Assembly: GCA_036763105.1 (NCBI GenBank)
Contig: JBAIYS010000004.1
Span: 62,001-126,000, forward strand
Source: Peptococcaceae bacterium 1198_IL3148
GTDB taxonomy: Bacteria > Bacillota > Desulfotomaculia > Desulfotomaculales > Desulfohalotomaculaceae
DNA: 64,000 nucleotides
Reading direction: 5' to 3'
Below are positions 16,534-26,648 of the stretch, piece by piece (the first letter of the stretch is position 1; the number at the start of each line of letters is the position of its first letter). The notes under the pieces were generated by a model. The model had not been told where the DNA came from and made no database searches. It saw only the letters and a list, made by a program, of their open reading frames with translations. The translations under genes were made by a program, and so were the position numbers.

Positions 16534-17115
16534 TTGGGCAATAATAAGTCCAGCGTTTCCCTTACTTACATATCATTAATTGCAGTGGGTTCTTTTTCAT
16601 TGGCCATTGCATTTTCAATTATTTCTGAACTTTTGGTGCGAAATTTAGATAATTTAGCACTAACTTTTATCATGTTGCTAATCATAATATTTACTGGCGT
16701 TATTTTTGATATGTTAGGTACCGCTGTTACTGCGGCCAATGAATCACCGTTACACGCTAAAGCCACCAAACGGGTTTTGGGTGCCCAACAGGGAATAGTG
16801 CTAGTTCGTAATGCTGACCGGGTGGCTAATATTAGTAACGATGTCATTGGGGATATTGCGGGTACGGTATCAGGAGCATTGGGTATCTCCATTGTGGCTC
16901 GGGTGGCTTTACAATATCCTGGTATGGATGCTTTGGTTTTGAATATTTTAATCACAGCCTGCGTGGCCGCCCTGACCATTACCGGAAAAGCGTTGGGTAA
17001 AAAATTTGCTTTGGATAATTGCGATAAAATTATATTTTTTGTAGGTAAACTGATGGCCCATGTAGAAAAAATTATAGGGTGTGATCCCTATCGGAAGTGT
17101 CGTCGTCAAAAGTAA
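16534..17115 (+). CDS. oapA: OLE-associated membrane protein
   Basis: A protein of 193 residues with about four hydrophobic segments (near residues 11-30, 36-58, 105-125 and 135-150) and a central [20 protein letters not shown] followed by [14 protein letters not shown], a region typical of the OLE-associated protein. OapA recruits OLE RNA to the membrane and is linked to alcohol, cold and magnesium stress tolerance. The TTG at 16534 is preferred: GGGGTGG (16521-16527) precedes it by 6 bases. An ATG at 16519 or a TTG at 16462 would overlap the hairpin or lack a binding site. Its end overlaps the upstream region of dxs. Confidence 0.85.
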   Translation: MGNNKSSVSLTYISLIAVGSFSLAIAFSIISELLVRNLDNLALTFIMLLIIIFTGVIFDMLGTAVTAANESPLHAKATKRVLGAQQGIVLVRNADRVANISNDVIGDIAGTVSGALGISIVARVALQYPGMDALVLNILITACVAALTITGKALGKKFALDNCDKIIFFVGKLMAHVEKIIGCDPYRKCRRQK

Positions 17116-17141
17116 TAGTAATAAAAGGTGGTTTCATTGAT

Positions 17142-19025
17142 TTGAATCTGTTAGACAGTATTTATTCACCGCTTGACGTGCGTGCTTTATCCAATAGCCA
17201 GCTAAAACAGTTGGCAGCAGAGCTACGTCAACAAATAATTAAAACTGTTTCTGAAAATGGTGGCCATTTGGCTCCCAACCTAGGTGTTGTTGAACTTACA
17301 CTGGCAATACATAAAGTGTTTGATACCACAGTGGACAAAGTGATCTTTGATGTTGGTCATCAGTGTTATGTGCATAAGCTACTTACTGGTCGTAGGAAAG
17401 AATTTCATACTTTGCGTCAATATCAGGGTATTTCGGGCTTTCCCCGCTGTTCGGAAAGTATTCATGATGCCTTTGGTACTGGTCACAGCAGTACTTCCAT
17501 TTCAGCAGCATTAGGCATGGCCATTGCTAATCAACTACACCAAGAGAACCATTCTGTGGTGGCAGTGATCGGGGATGGTGCTATGACCGGTGGTATGGCC
17601 TTTGAGGCACTAAATTATGCGGGGTCATTGGGCACCAATTTAATAGTTATTTTAAATGATAACGAGATGAGTATCAGTGAAAATGTTGGTGGACTTGCTA
17701 AGTATTTAACCCGTATCAGAACTGACCCCAAGTATACTAAAGGCAAAGATGAACTGGAGAATATAATTAAAAGACTACCTGTTGGTAAACAGGTGCTTAA
17801 AGTGGCAGAACGCCTGAAGGATAGCTTTAAATATTTAGTTGTTCCTGGAATGCTCTTTGAAGAATTGGGTTTTACCTATTTAGGTCCCATTGATGGTCAT
17901 AACACCCATGATCTCACCGACACATTAACCCAAGCCAAGGCCATGAAGGGTCCGGTGTTGGTGCATGCCATTACACAGAAGGGTAAAGGTTATAAGCCAG
18001 CAGAGGAAACACCGGACAAGTTTCATGGCGTTGGTCCCTTTGATATTGCCACCGGTGAAATATTAAAAAAGGACGGAGCACCTACCTATACCCAAATATT
18101 TAGCGATACTATAGTTAAGCTGGCTGATCAAGATGACAAAATTTTAGCCATCACCGCCGCCATGGCCGGGGGGACAGGTTTATCTGAATTTGCCAACCTT
18201 TATCCCCAACGGTTTTTTGATGTGGGCATTGCTGAACAACATGCGGTAACAATGGCTGCTGGGTTAGCTAACAGTGGTTTTAAACCGGTGGTGGCAATTT
18301 ATTCAACCTTTATGCAACGGGCCTATGATCAAGTATTGCATGATGTTTGTCTGCAGAAACTACCAGTGGTGTTTGCCATCGATAGAGCGGGCATAGTTGG
18401 TGATGATGGGGCTACTCACCAAGGTGTATTTGATATTACGTTTATGCGTTCTATACCTAACATTATTTTCATGGCCCCTAAAGATGAAAATGAAATGCAG
18501 CATATGCTTAAAACAGCAATGGATTATTCGGGGCCAGCCGCCATTCGTTACCCCCGGGGTAGTGGTCTCGGAGTGGAAATGGATGCTACCCCAACGGCTT
18601 TGCCCATTGGAAAGGCAGAAGTTATCAGAGAGGGCAAAGATATTACATTGCTGGCCATTGGCAATATGGTTGCGGTGGTGGAAGAAGCTGCCAAAGAACT
18701 GAACAAACTAGGAGTACAAGCTACAGTAATCAATGCTAGATTTATTAAACCACTGGATGCAACCTGTATTAGCCATTATGCAGAAAAAACTGGTTGTCTG
18801 ATTACCATAGAAGAACACGTTTTAACAGGTGGTTTTGGCAGTGCAATTCTGGAATTACTGGAGGCAAAAAGGTTAAATAACATAAAAGTGACCAGGTTGG
18901 GAATTCCAGATGAGTTTGTTGAACATGCCCATCCGTCAATTATGCGTAAAAAATACCGATTAACTGTGGCAGGGGTAGTGGAACAGGCTTTAACTATGTT
19001 GGGCAAACGTCCTAAGTTGTCTTAA
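17142..19025 (+). CDS. dxs: 1-deoxy-D-xylulose-5-phosphate synthase
   Basis: A 627-residue thiamine-diphosphate enzyme condensing pyruvate and glyceraldehyde 3-phosphate, the first step of the MEP isoprenoid pathway. Visible are the substrate-site region [16 protein letters not shown], the ThDP/Mg motif GDGAMTGG near residue 144 and the transketolase-type middle domain [18 protein letters not shown]. The TTG at 17142 ([10 protein letters not shown]) fits the family start and the AAAAGGTGG site; an upstream in-frame GTG at 17097 overlaps oapA. It supplies precursors for IspA encoded upstream. Confidence 0.95.
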   Translation: MNLLDSIYSPLDVRALSNSQLKQLAAELRQQIIKTVSENGGHLAPNLGVVELTLAIHKVFDTTVDKVIFDVGHQCYVHKLLTGRRKEFHTLRQYQGISGFPRCSESIHDAFGTGHSSTSISAALGMAIANQLHQENHSVVAVIGDGAMTGGMAFEALNYAGSLGTNLIVILNDNEMSISENVGGLAKYLTRIRTDPKYTKGKDELENIIKRLPVGKQVLKVAERLKDSFKYLVVPGMLFEELGFTYLGPIDGHNTHDLTDTLTQAKAMKGPVLVHAITQKGKGYKPAEETPDKFHGVGPFDIATGEILKKDGAPTYTQIFSDTIVKLADQDDKILAITAAMAGGTGLSEFANLYPQRFFDVGIAEQHAVTMAAGLANSGFKPVVAIYSTFMQRAYDQVLHDVCLQKLPVVFAIDRAGIVGDDGATHQGVFDITFMRSIPNIIFMAPKDENEMQHMLKTAMDYSGPAAIRYPRGSGLGVEMDATPTALPIGKAEVIREGKDITLLAIGNMVAVVEEAAKELNKLGVQATVINARFIKPLDATCISHYAEKTGCLITIEEHVLTGGFGSAILELLEAKRLNNIKVTRLGIPDEFVEHAHPSIMRKKYRLTVAGVVEQALTMLGKRPKLS

Positions 19026-19048
19026 CGCGGGACTAACTGGAGGTAAAT

Positions 19049-19864
19049 ATGGCAGCAAAAGAAAGATTGGATAAGGTGCTGGTATCCCGCGGAGACTTTG
19101 CCAGTAGAGAAAAGGCCCGCTCCGCGGTAATGGCAGGATTGGTGTTTGTAAACGATCAACGGGTGGACAAGCCGGGGTACCAAGTGAACGCAGATGTGAA
19201 AATTGAAATTAAAGGTAAAGTATTACCATACGTTAGCAGAGGCGGATTAAAATTAGAAAAGGCAATAACCGCCTTTAATATAGATTTGAAGGGCAAAGTG
19301 GTGATGGACATTGGTGCCTCCACCGGCGGTTTTACCGACTGCGCGCTGCAAAATGGAGCAGTTAAGGTCTATTCTGTGGATGTAGGCTATGGACAACTTG
19401 CCTGGTCGCTACGGCAGGATCCGCGGGTGGTGGTGATGGAACGGACAAATATTCGCCATCTCACCAGTGATAAATTAAAGGAGTTACCTAATTTTTTTTC
19501 AATAGATGTTTCCTTTATATCGCTGGCTAAGGTCTTGCCTAAGTTAGAAGAATTGACTGATCCGGAGGCCAGTGGGGTAGCGCTAATTAAGCCTCAGTTT
19601 GAGGCCGGCCCTGAAAAGGTAGGCAAAAAAGGAGTAGTACGGGATGCCAATGTCCATAAAGAAGTAATCGGTAATGTCATCGCTGTGGGGAAAGAACTTG
19701 GCTATTCGGTGCTGGGTTTAGATTACTCACCGATTAAAGGGCCTGAAGGAAATATTGAATACTTGCTTTATTTTACCAAAGCAAGGGTTTCAGATAATGG
19801 AAATGCTATAGACGAGCAAATAATAGATAAAATTGTTGACAGCGCTCACGGGGCGGAGCTATGA
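19049..19864 (+). CDS. TlyA family rRNA methyltransferase/hemolysin
   Basis: A 271-residue protein with an N-terminal S4 RNA-binding domain (about residues 4-62, RLDKVLVSRGDFASREKARS) and a FtsJ-like SAM methyltransferase domain with motif I DIGASTGGFTD near residue 88. TlyA homologues 2'-O-methylate rRNA; the B. subtilis homologue is YqxC. It follows dxs and its stop overlaps the next start (ATGA). The methylation target is not deducible here. Confidence 0.92.
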   Translation: MAAKERLDKVLVSRGDFASREKARSAVMAGLVFVNDQRVDKPGYQVNADVKIEIKGKVLPYVSRGGLKLEKAITAFNIDLKGKVVMDIGASTGGFTDCALQNGAVKVYSVDVGYGQLAWSLRQDPRVVVMERTNIRHLTSDKLKELPNFFSIDVSFISLAKVLPKLEELTDPEASGVALIKPQFEAGPEKVGKKGVVRDANVHKEVIGNVIAVGKELGYSVLGLDYSPIKGPEGNIEYLLYFTKARVSDNGNAIDEQIIDKIVDSAHGAEL

Positions 19865-20385
19865 AACCGGCAGATCTGTTGATTTTGGGCATTGTATTTG
19901 GTGCCCTTTTCATTTACTATTTAATCAAGTTAATACATACTTATAAGTTAAAACGACAAGCAAAAACCTCCAAGCGGGCTGAGAGGGTCGCTCAGAAATA
20001 TTTAGAGCAACAGGGGTACACTATATTGTCTATTCAGCAAAGGGTACCGATTATTACCAAAGTGGATGGACGTAGTTACCAAAACCATGTCAAAGCAGAT
20101 TTTATCGTCAAAAAGGGTGAGCAAAAATATGTGGCGGATGTCAAAACCGGTGCCCAGGTGCAACGCCCCACCAGTGCTGACATTAGAAGACAACTGCTGG
20201 AGTATTATCTGATTTACCAAACCGATGGTGTGTTGCTGGTGGATATGGAAAACAAAAAAATACACACAATTGAATTTCAGCTAAAATTGCCGGACAGTAG
20301 AAAAAAGTTATTAAGTTATCTGATCGCGATGGCATTTGGTGCATTATTGGTGTTGATACTGGTTAAGGGAGGACTGATTGCTTGA
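19861..20385 (+). CDS. Membrane-anchored protein with PD-(D/E)XK-like core, unknown
   Basis: A 174-residue protein with an N-terminal transmembrane helix (residues 4-23), a soluble middle region and a C-terminal transmembrane helix (about 152-170). The middle contains KADFIVKKGEQKYVADVKTG, which has the D...DxK spacing of PD-(D/E)XK nuclease folds, and a later QLLEYYLIYQ helix. It overlaps tlyA by 4 bases and nadK by 4 bases, so it is cotranslated with a DNA-repair/NAD gene set that includes recN. Nuclease activity is an inference from the motif alone; it could be a degenerate fold. Confidence 0.75.
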   Translation: MKPADLLILGIVFGALFIYYLIKLIHTYKLKRQAKTSKRAERVAQKYLEQQGYTILSIQQRVPIITKVDGRSYQNHVKADFIVKKGEQKYVADVKTGAQVQRPTSADIRRQLLEYYLIYQTDGVLLVDMENKKIHTIEFQLKLPDSRKKLLSYLIAMAFGALLVLILVKGGLIA

Positions 20386-21254
20386 AAACCATCGGAATAG
20401 TTTTAAATAAGCAGAAGTACAAAGTGGCTCCGGTGGTGGAAGAAGTTTGTCGTTGGCTGGAAAATAGAGGTATTAGAGTGCTGTTAAACGACGAATGTGC
20501 GGAAAGTCTTGGAGTTACCAATAAAGGTTTAACGTTGGAACAACTGGCAAAATTCTCCGATTGCATTATGGTGTGGGGTGGAGACGGCACTATTCTTAAT
20601 AGTACTCGGATAGCTGCGCCGCTGGGTACCCCCCTTTATGGAGTTAATGCAGGTAGGCTGGGCTTTTTGACAGAAGTTGATATTCCCGATCTAATACCAG
20701 ATTTAGAGAAACTTTTGGTGGGAGACTATACCATAGAAGAGCGGATGATGATTGAAGCCAGGGTTAATCGTCAAGGGCAAGTGATACAAACATCCCACGG
20801 CTTAAATGATGCGGTCATTTCCAAGGGTGCACTGGCAAGGATGATTTGGCTACGCATTTATTCTGATGGGGAGTTGGTTAACAGTTATCCTGCCGATGGG
20901 GTAATAGTTGCCAGTCCCACCGGCTCAACTGCCTATTCATTATCAGCAGGTGGACCGATAGTGGGACCAAACTTGGATTTAATGGTGATTAGCCCCATCT
21001 GTCCCCATACATTATCTGCCCGGCCGTTGGTAATTTCACCGGAAGACGTTATTTCAGTGGTGCCTGATATACCCCATGGCGAAAGTGAAATCATGTTGAC
21101 TTTAGACGGACAGTATGGCTATAAGCTGCAACCGAAGGATGACGTGCAAATTCGCCGAGCACCCTATGCAGCTAAATTTATTAGAACCCATAAATCTAAT
21201 TTTTACAGTGTATTGCGGGAAAAACTGGAGGAATGGAGCAGTTTTCATGAATAG
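20382..21254 (+). CDS. nadK: NAD kinase
   Basis: A 290-residue NAD/polyphosphate kinase with the GGDGT motif (VWGGDGTILNSTR near residues 65-77) and the second conserved loop SPTGSTAYSLSAGGP near residues 178-192. It phosphorylates NAD to NADP. TTG start, preceded by AAGGGAGG with 9-base spacing. It overlaps the gene on each side, as in the conserved tlyA-nadK-argR-recN cluster. Confidence 0.96.
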   Translation: MKTIGIVLNKQKYKVAPVVEEVCRWLENRGIRVLLNDECAESLGVTNKGLTLEQLAKFSDCIMVWGGDGTILNSTRIAAPLGTPLYGVNAGRLGFLTEVDIPDLIPDLEKLLVGDYTIEERMMIEARVNRQGQVIQTSHGLNDAVISKGALARMIWLRIYSDGELVNSYPADGVIVASPTGSTAYSLSAGGPIVGPNLDLMVISPICPHTLSARPLVISPEDVISVVPDIPHGESEIMLTLDGQYGYKLQPKDDVQIRRAPYAAKFIRTHKSNFYSVLREKLEEWSSFHE

Positions 21255-21810
21255 GGGACATAAGAGTGCAGTGGCTTTGGCTCACCAATTTATCGCCAAT
21301 GCTTTGCCAGAGAATGGCGTGGCGGTGGATGCCACTGCTGGAAATGGCAACGATACAGTTTTTTTGGCAGAAAAAATGCCCAAAGGGACAGTTTACTCCT
21401 TTGACATTCAACCAGAGGCGTTGGCACAAACCAAAGTTTTATTAGAAAAACAAGGGCTATCTAATGTAAAATTAATACATGATGGGCATCAAAATATAGA
21501 TAGCCACTTAAGTGGTCCGGTGGATGCGGCGATGTTTAACTTGGGCTACCTCCCTAAAGGTGATCACAGCATCACCACTAAGCCGGACAACACCGTAGTG
21601 GCGCTGGATAAAGTGACTAAAATGTTAAAGGTGGGTGGCCGGATTAGTTTAATCGTCTATACTGGACACCCGGGTGGTTTAGACGAACTGATGGCGGTGG
21701 AAAACTACCTCAGCGGGTTAGACTCTCTGTCTTATTGGGTAACGGGCTTAAAATTTATTAACCGGCCGCCCACAGCACCAGTATCATTTTTTGTAGAAAG
21801 GGTGATTTAA
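21247..21810 (+). CDS. mnmM: tRNA mnm5s2U-type methyltransferase (YtqB/MnmM family)
   Basis: A 187-residue class I SAM methyltransferase with motif [17 protein letters not shown] near residues 27-42, an [11 protein letters not shown] segment and a C-terminal [15 protein letters not shown] typical of the YtqB family. B. subtilis YtqB (MnmM) methylates 5-aminomethyl-2-thiouridine in tRNA. The ATG at 21247 lies inside the end of nadK and gives the normal family length; its stop overlaps argR (TAATG). Confidence 0.85.
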   Translation: MNRGHKSAVALAHQFIANALPENGVAVDATAGNGNDTVFLAEKMPKGTVYSFDIQPEALAQTKVLLEKQGLSNVKLIHDGHQNIDSHLSGPVDAAMFNLGYLPKGDHSITTKPDNTVVALDKVTKMLKVGGRISLIVYTGHPGGLDELMAVENYLSGLDSLSYWVTGLKFINRPPTAPVSFFVERVI

Positions 21811-22268
21811 TGACCAAGGCCAGGCGTCAATTAAAAATACAAGAGATCGTAAGGGATCACCCAATAGAAACCCAGGAAGAACTTGTGTATGAATTGAGAA
21901 AAGCTGGCTATGATGTTACCCAAGCCACGGTATCGAGAGATATTAAAGAACTGGGTTTAATTAAAATACCTGGGGACAATAATGTTTCCAGATATGCCAT
22001 GCCCAATCAACCAATTGTCAGACGTAATGATGAACGTCTAAAGCGACTGTGTAAGACATCGGTCATTACATTGGATTACAGTGAAAATTTAATAGTTATC
22101 AAAACCATGCCTGGTGAAGCAATGGGTGTGGCCTCTGCCATTGATCAATCCAATTGGCCAGAAATTATTGGTACCATTGGCGGTGATGACAACATTTTGG
22201 TAATTGTAAAGCCCAAAAAGGCAGCCGCTATGTTGGTGGACAGATTTAATGAGATGATCAAGGGGTGA
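21810..22268 (+). CDS. argR: Arginine repressor
   Basis: A 152-residue ArgR/AhrC protein with a winged-helix N-terminus ([23 protein letters not shown]-recognition segment [14 protein letters not shown]) and a C-terminal hexamerisation and arginine-binding domain ending [19 protein letters not shown]. It regulates arginine synthesis and breakdown genes. It lies immediately before recN, an arrangement conserved in Firmicutes. Its start overlaps the previous stop. Confidence 0.96.
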   Translation: MTKARRQLKIQEIVRDHPIETQEELVYELRKAGYDVTQATVSRDIKELGLIKIPGDNNVSRYAMPNQPIVRRNDERLKRLCKTSVITLDYSENLIVIKTMPGEAMGVASAIDQSNWPEIIGTIGGDDNILVIVKPKKAAAMLVDRFNEMIKG

Positions 22269-22272
22269 TGGT

Positions 22273-23949
22273 ATGCTGCGCTCACTCTACATTAAAAATT
22301 TTGCTTTGATTGATGATATAACAGTGGAATTTGGACCAGGTCTAAATATTTTGACTGGTGAAACCGGTGCTGGTAAATCCATTTTATTGGATGCTTTGCA
22401 GGTGGCTTTGGGAGGCCGGGCATCGGCTGAGTACATTCGGGCTGGAGAAGAAAAAGCAGTAATTCAGGCAGCCTTCGAGGTGGAAACCGAAAGTTTACTC
22501 AGCCGTTTAGAAGATTTAGGTATTGCCCCTCCAGAGGATGGAGTGTTAGTGCTTTCCCGGGAAATTACCCGCAATGGTCGCAACCTGTGCCGGGTTAACG
22601 GACAAATGATCGCGTTAACTATGTATAGACAAGCTGGTGGTGGTTTGGCTGACTTACACAGCCAGCATCAACAACAGTCACTGTTGGATACTGAACGGCA
22701 TTTGGATTTATTAGATAGTTATGGTGGGTTAGTGGGTCAAAGGGAAAAGGTGAATCAGTTTTACCATCAGTGGCACCGACTGCAAAATAAATTAGAACAG
22801 CTGCAGACTAACGCCCGAGAAACCGCACGGCAGATGGAGATGCTAACGTTTCAACTAAAGGAGATTGAGGTTGCCAATCTTAGCCCCGATGAAGATGAAC
22901 TGCTGGTTAACGAACGCAACCTGTTGGTTAACGCGGAAAAAATATCGACTTTAGCCAATTTAATTAATCAGGCGTTGTATAACGGCGGTGGCAAATATCA
23001 GGCGGCAGCAGTGGAGTTGATTGGCGAAGCGTTAAACTCAGTCAGAGAACTAAGCCAATACGATCCAAAGGTTGAAAGCCATTTAGAAAGTTTGGAATCC
23101 GCAATGTACGCCATTGAAGATGTGGCTAGAGAAATGTCTGGCTATCTGGATAACGTTGATTTTGACCCCCAACGTCTGGATTATATAGAAAGACGGATAG
23201 ATGAGATTAATCGCCTAAAGAGAAAGTACGGCGAAACGGTTTCAGATATTTTGTCTTACTATAACAACATTGCCACTCAGTTAAATGAATTATCCAATTC
23301 TGAAGAACAATATGAGCAGTTACAGACCCAGGCTGATGAATACAGAAAACTGTATCAGCAAGAGGCGGATAAATTAAGCCAGTTGCGCCAACATGCTGCC
23401 AGAAAATTACAAGGGGATGTGGCAGCTGAACTGGCTCAGTTGGAAATGGAAAAGGTGAAATTTAAAATAGCGTTCCTTCCCTTGGACAAACCATCAGCCA
23501 AAGGAAATGACGACGTAGAATTTTTGATTGCTCCTAACCCCGGCGAACCATTAAAGCCATTACATAAAACAGCTTCCGGCGGGGAACTGTCCCGGTTTAT
23601 GTTGGCGATAAAGACCCTGTTGGCTGAGGTGGATGCAGTGGGCACACTGGTATTTGATGAAGTGGATACCGGGATAGGTGGCCGGGCATTACAATCAGTG
23701 GGTGAAAAAATGGCCCAAATTGGTAAGTCGAGACAGGTAATAACTGTTACCCATGCACCCCAAGTGGCCTGTTTTGCAAAAAATCATTATTTAATTAAAA
23801 AAGAAGTGACAAACAACCGCACCTTTACCAAAATTACTAAATTGGATTACGATGGACGTCTGCATGAACTGGCAAGAATGCTGGGAGGAAAAGATACCAG
23901 CAATGTCGTTATGACCCATGCAGAAGAATTACTAAAATTAAGTTCATAA
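22273..23949 (+). CDS. recN: DNA repair protein RecN
   Basis: A 558-residue SMC-like ATPase: Walker A GETGAGKS near residues 30-37, long coiled-coil arms (about 155-345), the ABC signature TASGGELSRFMLA and Walker B LVFDEVDTGIGG near residues 459-470. It acts early in double-strand break repair. It ends the cluster and is followed by a clear terminator. Length and architecture are normal. Confidence 0.97.
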   Translation: MLRSLYIKNFALIDDITVEFGPGLNILTGETGAGKSILLDALQVALGGRASAEYIRAGEEKAVIQAAFEVETESLLSRLEDLGIAPPEDGVLVLSREITRNGRNLCRVNGQMIALTMYRQAGGGLADLHSQHQQQSLLDTERHLDLLDSYGGLVGQREKVNQFYHQWHRLQNKLEQLQTNARETARQMEMLTFQLKEIEVANLSPDEDELLVNERNLLVNAEKISTLANLINQALYNGGGKYQAAAVELIGEALNSVRELSQYDPKVESHLESLESAMYAIEDVAREMSGYLDNVDFDPQRLDYIERRIDEINRLKRKYGETVSDILSYYNNIATQLNELSNSEEQYEQLQTQADEYRKLYQQEADKLSQLRQHAARKLQGDVAAELAQLEMEKVKFKIAFLPLDKPSAKGNDDVEFLIAPNPGEPLKPLHKTASGGELSRFMLAIKTLLAEVDAVGTLVFDEVDTGIGGRALQSVGEKMAQIGKSRQVITVTHAPQVACFAKNHYLIKKEVTNNRTFTKITKLDYDGRLHELARMLGGKDTSNVVMTHAEELLKLSS

Positions 23950-23956
23950 AATTACC

Positions 23957-23987
23957 AAAAGCGCACTTTTAATGGCGCTTTTTTTGT
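23957..23987 (+). terminator. Intrinsic terminator of the recN operon
   Basis: AAAAGCGC pairs with GCGCTTTT around a 10-base loop and is followed by a run of T residues, 8 bases after the recN stop. Confidence 0.85.
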
Positions 23988-24216
23988 TTGCTCTTTACAC
24001 ATTTATTTGCTGGTAGAAAAACAAAAAGTTACATAACGGCCAACTCTCTGATAAACATTGACTTTGGAAAAATGAGACACAATTACAATTAATAAATGAC
24101 ATTTTTATAGGTTACTTTAATATTACGCTCAAACATCTAAAAGTGTTATTTGGGCCAAAAGTTAATGTTTTATTAAGTCCGGAGGTGAGATTAAAAAACA
24201 AAGGGGGATTTGGCCG

Positions 24217-25569
24217 TTGAACCGTGACAAAATAAAATTTACCGCATTTATCACGATAATCTTATTGACCATGGTTTGTTTTAACACCCAAGTGATGCAT
24301 TTGGGTACCCTTCCTTTAACTCAAAAAATCACCGTTGGTGAATCATTGGATTTAGGCTTTAAAGCCACTGGCCGATTTCTTAATGCCCTACAGGTAGATA
24401 TTAATGACAGCAGTACCTTTACCTTTACCCTTACCAGCACTGCACCCATTGTTACTACTCCCGGCGAACTAAATATGACTGTCAAGTTGTTTGGTATCAT
24501 ACCATTGCGTCAAGTAACAATTGACGTAGTGCCACAAACCAAAGTGGTTCCAGGTGGCCACTCGGTGGGAGTGATGGTCCATTCCCGTGGTGTAATGGTG
24601 GTGGGCATGTCCACTGTGGAAAACGCAGAGGGAAAACAATTTAACCCGGCCCAAAATGCTGGGATAAAGGTTGGTGACGTCCTCTTAAAGATTAATGGTA
24701 ATGCTGTCAAAACAGAGAGCCAAGTGCGCAGCATTATAAATCAAGCCAGCAAAAGTAAGAAAGTATTAATTTTTGAGTTAGAAAGACATGGTCGAACCTA
24801 TACCACTGAAGTTAACCCAGTCTATAACCATAATACCAAACAATATATGGTTGGTTTATTTATTCGGGACAGTGCTGCTGGTGTAGGTACTTTAACCTTT
24901 TATGACCCCAAAACCAAATCATATGGTGCTTTGGGACATATCATCACAGATATTGATACCGGTAAAAAGGTTGATATGTCCAATGGCCGGATTATCGGTG
25001 CCTATATTCAGGGAATTCACCCTGGGCAAAAAGGGCAACCAGGAGAAAAAGTGGGTATAATCGAAACTAATAATAGTATGTCCGGTACGATAAATAGCAA
25101 TACTCCCTATGGCATTTTTGGTCAATTATCTCAGCCTATCAAAAATCCATTTTTTAATGACCCGATAGCCATTGCCTTAACAAATCAGATTGAAGAAGGT
25201 CCGGCAGAGATTTTTACAGTGCTGGAAGGAAATAAAATAGAAAGATTTAAAATAGAAATAGAAAAGGTTGCCAGACAGTCACATCCTGAGGGAAAAGGAA
25301 TGATAATAAAAATTACTGATCCAAAATTGCTTAAAACAACAGGCGGAATAATACAAGGAATGAGTGGTAGTCCAATAATTCAATATAAAAATGATCAGCC
25401 TTTATTAGTGGGAGCAGTAACTCACGTTTTTATCAATGATCCTACCCGGGGCTATGGAGTACTGGCTGAGTGGATGCTGCAACAAACAAAAACTATGTCA
25501 AAAATTAACAAAAATAACATGACGAATGATGATGTTATTTCAAGGCAAACGACGAACAATGCAGCATAA
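24217..25569 (+). CDS. spoIVB: SpoIVB peptidase
   Basis: A 450-residue secreted serine peptidase made in the forespore that triggers SpoIVFB processing of pro-SigK. It has an N-terminal membrane/signal segment (residues 9-30), a PDZ domain (about 120-195, NAGIKVGDVLLKINGN) and an S55 peptidase domain with catalytic His in ALGHIITD (about residue 240) and catalytic Ser in GMSGSPI (about residue 383). TTG start after AAAGGGGGATT. It is followed by spo0A, the conserved order in spore formers. The serine- and asparagine-rich tail after residue 430 looks unconserved. Confidence 0.95.
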   Translation: MNRDKIKFTAFITIILLTMVCFNTQVMHLGTLPLTQKITVGESLDLGFKATGRFLNALQVDINDSSTFTFTLTSTAPIVTTPGELNMTVKLFGIIPLRQVTIDVVPQTKVVPGGHSVGVMVHSRGVMVVGMSTVENAEGKQFNPAQNAGIKVGDVLLKINGNAVKTESQVRSIINQASKSKKVLIFELERHGRTYTTEVNPVYNHNTKQYMVGLFIRDSAAGVGTLTFYDPKTKSYGALGHIITDIDTGKKVDMSNGRIIGAYIQGIHPGQKGQPGEKVGIIETNNSMSGTINSNTPYGIFGQLSQPIKNPFFNDPIAIALTNQIEEGPAEIFTVLEGNKIERFKIEIEKVARQSHPEGKGMIIKITDPKLLKTTGGIIQGMSGSPIIQYKNDQPLLVGAVTHVFINDPTRGYGVLAEWMLQQTKTMSKINKNNMTNDDVISRQTTNNAA

Positions 25570-25638
25570 ATAAGCTAAATAATTTAATTTGTCAATTACG
25601 GGGTTTTTTAATGAAATTGATAATTTTTTACAGTTGAA

Positions 25639-25666
25639 AGAGGAGTTTATAATCCGGTTGTCGAAT
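25639..25666 (+). promoter_or_regulatory. Candidate SigH promoter and 0A box upstream of spo0A
   Basis: AGAGGAGTT (25639-25647) and GTCGAAT (25660-25666) fit the SigH pattern RnAGGAwWW, 12 bases, RnnGAAT. A Spo0A box TTGTCGAA (25658-25665) overlaps the -10. Both sites occur upstream of spo0A in B. subtilis, so sporulation-specific autoregulation is expected. Confidence 0.6.
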
Positions 25667-25740
25667 GTTTATGCACATAGATAAAAATTACCAACCGATG
25701 GTAAAAATAAACAAATAATGGGAGGCGGGGTTTTAATAAA

Positions 25741-26508
25741 ATGGCGATTAAGGTGCTAGTTGCGGACGACAACCGAGATTTTTGTGAATTATTAAAGGAG
25801 TTTATCGATTCCCAAGAAGATTTAGTGTTGTCAGGTTTGGCGTACAATGGTTTGGAGGCATTAGAATTAATCGAACAACAAAAACCTGATGTAATTGTCC
25901 TTGATGTAATTATGCCACATTTAGACGGCATTGGGGTGCTGGAGAAGATTTCTTCTAATTTAACATCCATTAAACCTAAAGTTATTATGCTTACAGCCTT
26001 TGGCCAGGAAAATATAACCCAAAGGGCTGTTGAACTTGGGGCTGATTACTATATTTTAAAACCATTTGATTTCACAGTTCTGGCCACTCGCATTAGGCAA
26101 TTGTTTAAGGGAGTAGCGGGTGGTGGTTCAGAATATATTTCACCAGTTAAAACCAAAAACTTGGACGTGGCAGTAACTAATATTATACATGAAATGGGTG
26201 TGCCGGCACATATTAAGGGTTATCATTATTTACGGGATGCTATTTTGATGGTGATAGATGATGTTGGTCTTTTGGGTGCCGTTACCAAGGAATTATACCC
26301 AATGATTGCTCAAAAATATAACACAACACCCAGTAGGGTAGAGCGGGCAATTCGCCATGCCATAGAATTGGCTTGGGATAGAGGCAACATTGAAATGATG
26401 ACCAAGTTCTTTGGCTACACTATTAATCTTGATCGCGGTAAACCCACCAACAGCGAATTTATTGCCATGGTGGCAGACAAATTGCGGATTGAAATTAAGG
26501 CTGGTTAA
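25741..26508 (+). CDS. spo0A: Sporulation master regulator Spo0A
   Basis: A 255-residue response regulator with a receiver domain (residues 1-125; acidic pocket VADDNRD, phosphorylation Asp55 in VLDVIMP, conserved Lys in LKPFD) and the Spo0A C-terminal DNA-binding domain (about 145-255) with recognition region [20 protein letters not shown]. Phosphorylated Spo0A controls entry into sporulation. It follows spoIVB. The ribosome binding site GGAGGCGGGG is at slightly long spacing from the ATG. Confidence 0.97.
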   Translation: MAIKVLVADDNRDFCELLKEFIDSQEDLVLSGLAYNGLEALELIEQQKPDVIVLDVIMPHLDGIGVLEKISSNLTSIKPKVIMLTAFGQENITQRAVELGADYYILKPFDFTVLATRIRQLFKGVAGGGSEYISPVKTKNLDVAVTNIIHEMGVPAHIKGYHYLRDAILMVIDDVGLLGAVTKELYPMIAQKYNTTPSRVERAIRHAIELAWDRGNIEMMTKFFGYTINLDRGKPTNSEFIAMVADKLRIEIKAG

Positions 26509-26553
26509 TGGGTTGGGTTTAATGTTTAATGCGGAATTATAAATTTTTATTAC

Positions 26554-26588
26554 TAACACCTCTTATAAAATAAGAGGTGTTATATTTT
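26554..26588 (+). terminator. Terminator after spo0A
   Basis: TAACACCTCTTA and TAAGAGGTGTTA form a perfect 12-base-pair stem with a 5-base loop, followed by TATTTTG, about 45 bases after the spo0A stop. Confidence 0.8.
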
Positions 26589-26648
26589 GTATATATTTAC
26601 TAATTTTGTGAAATAATATTATAAACTTATATAGGGAGGAACTTGCTT

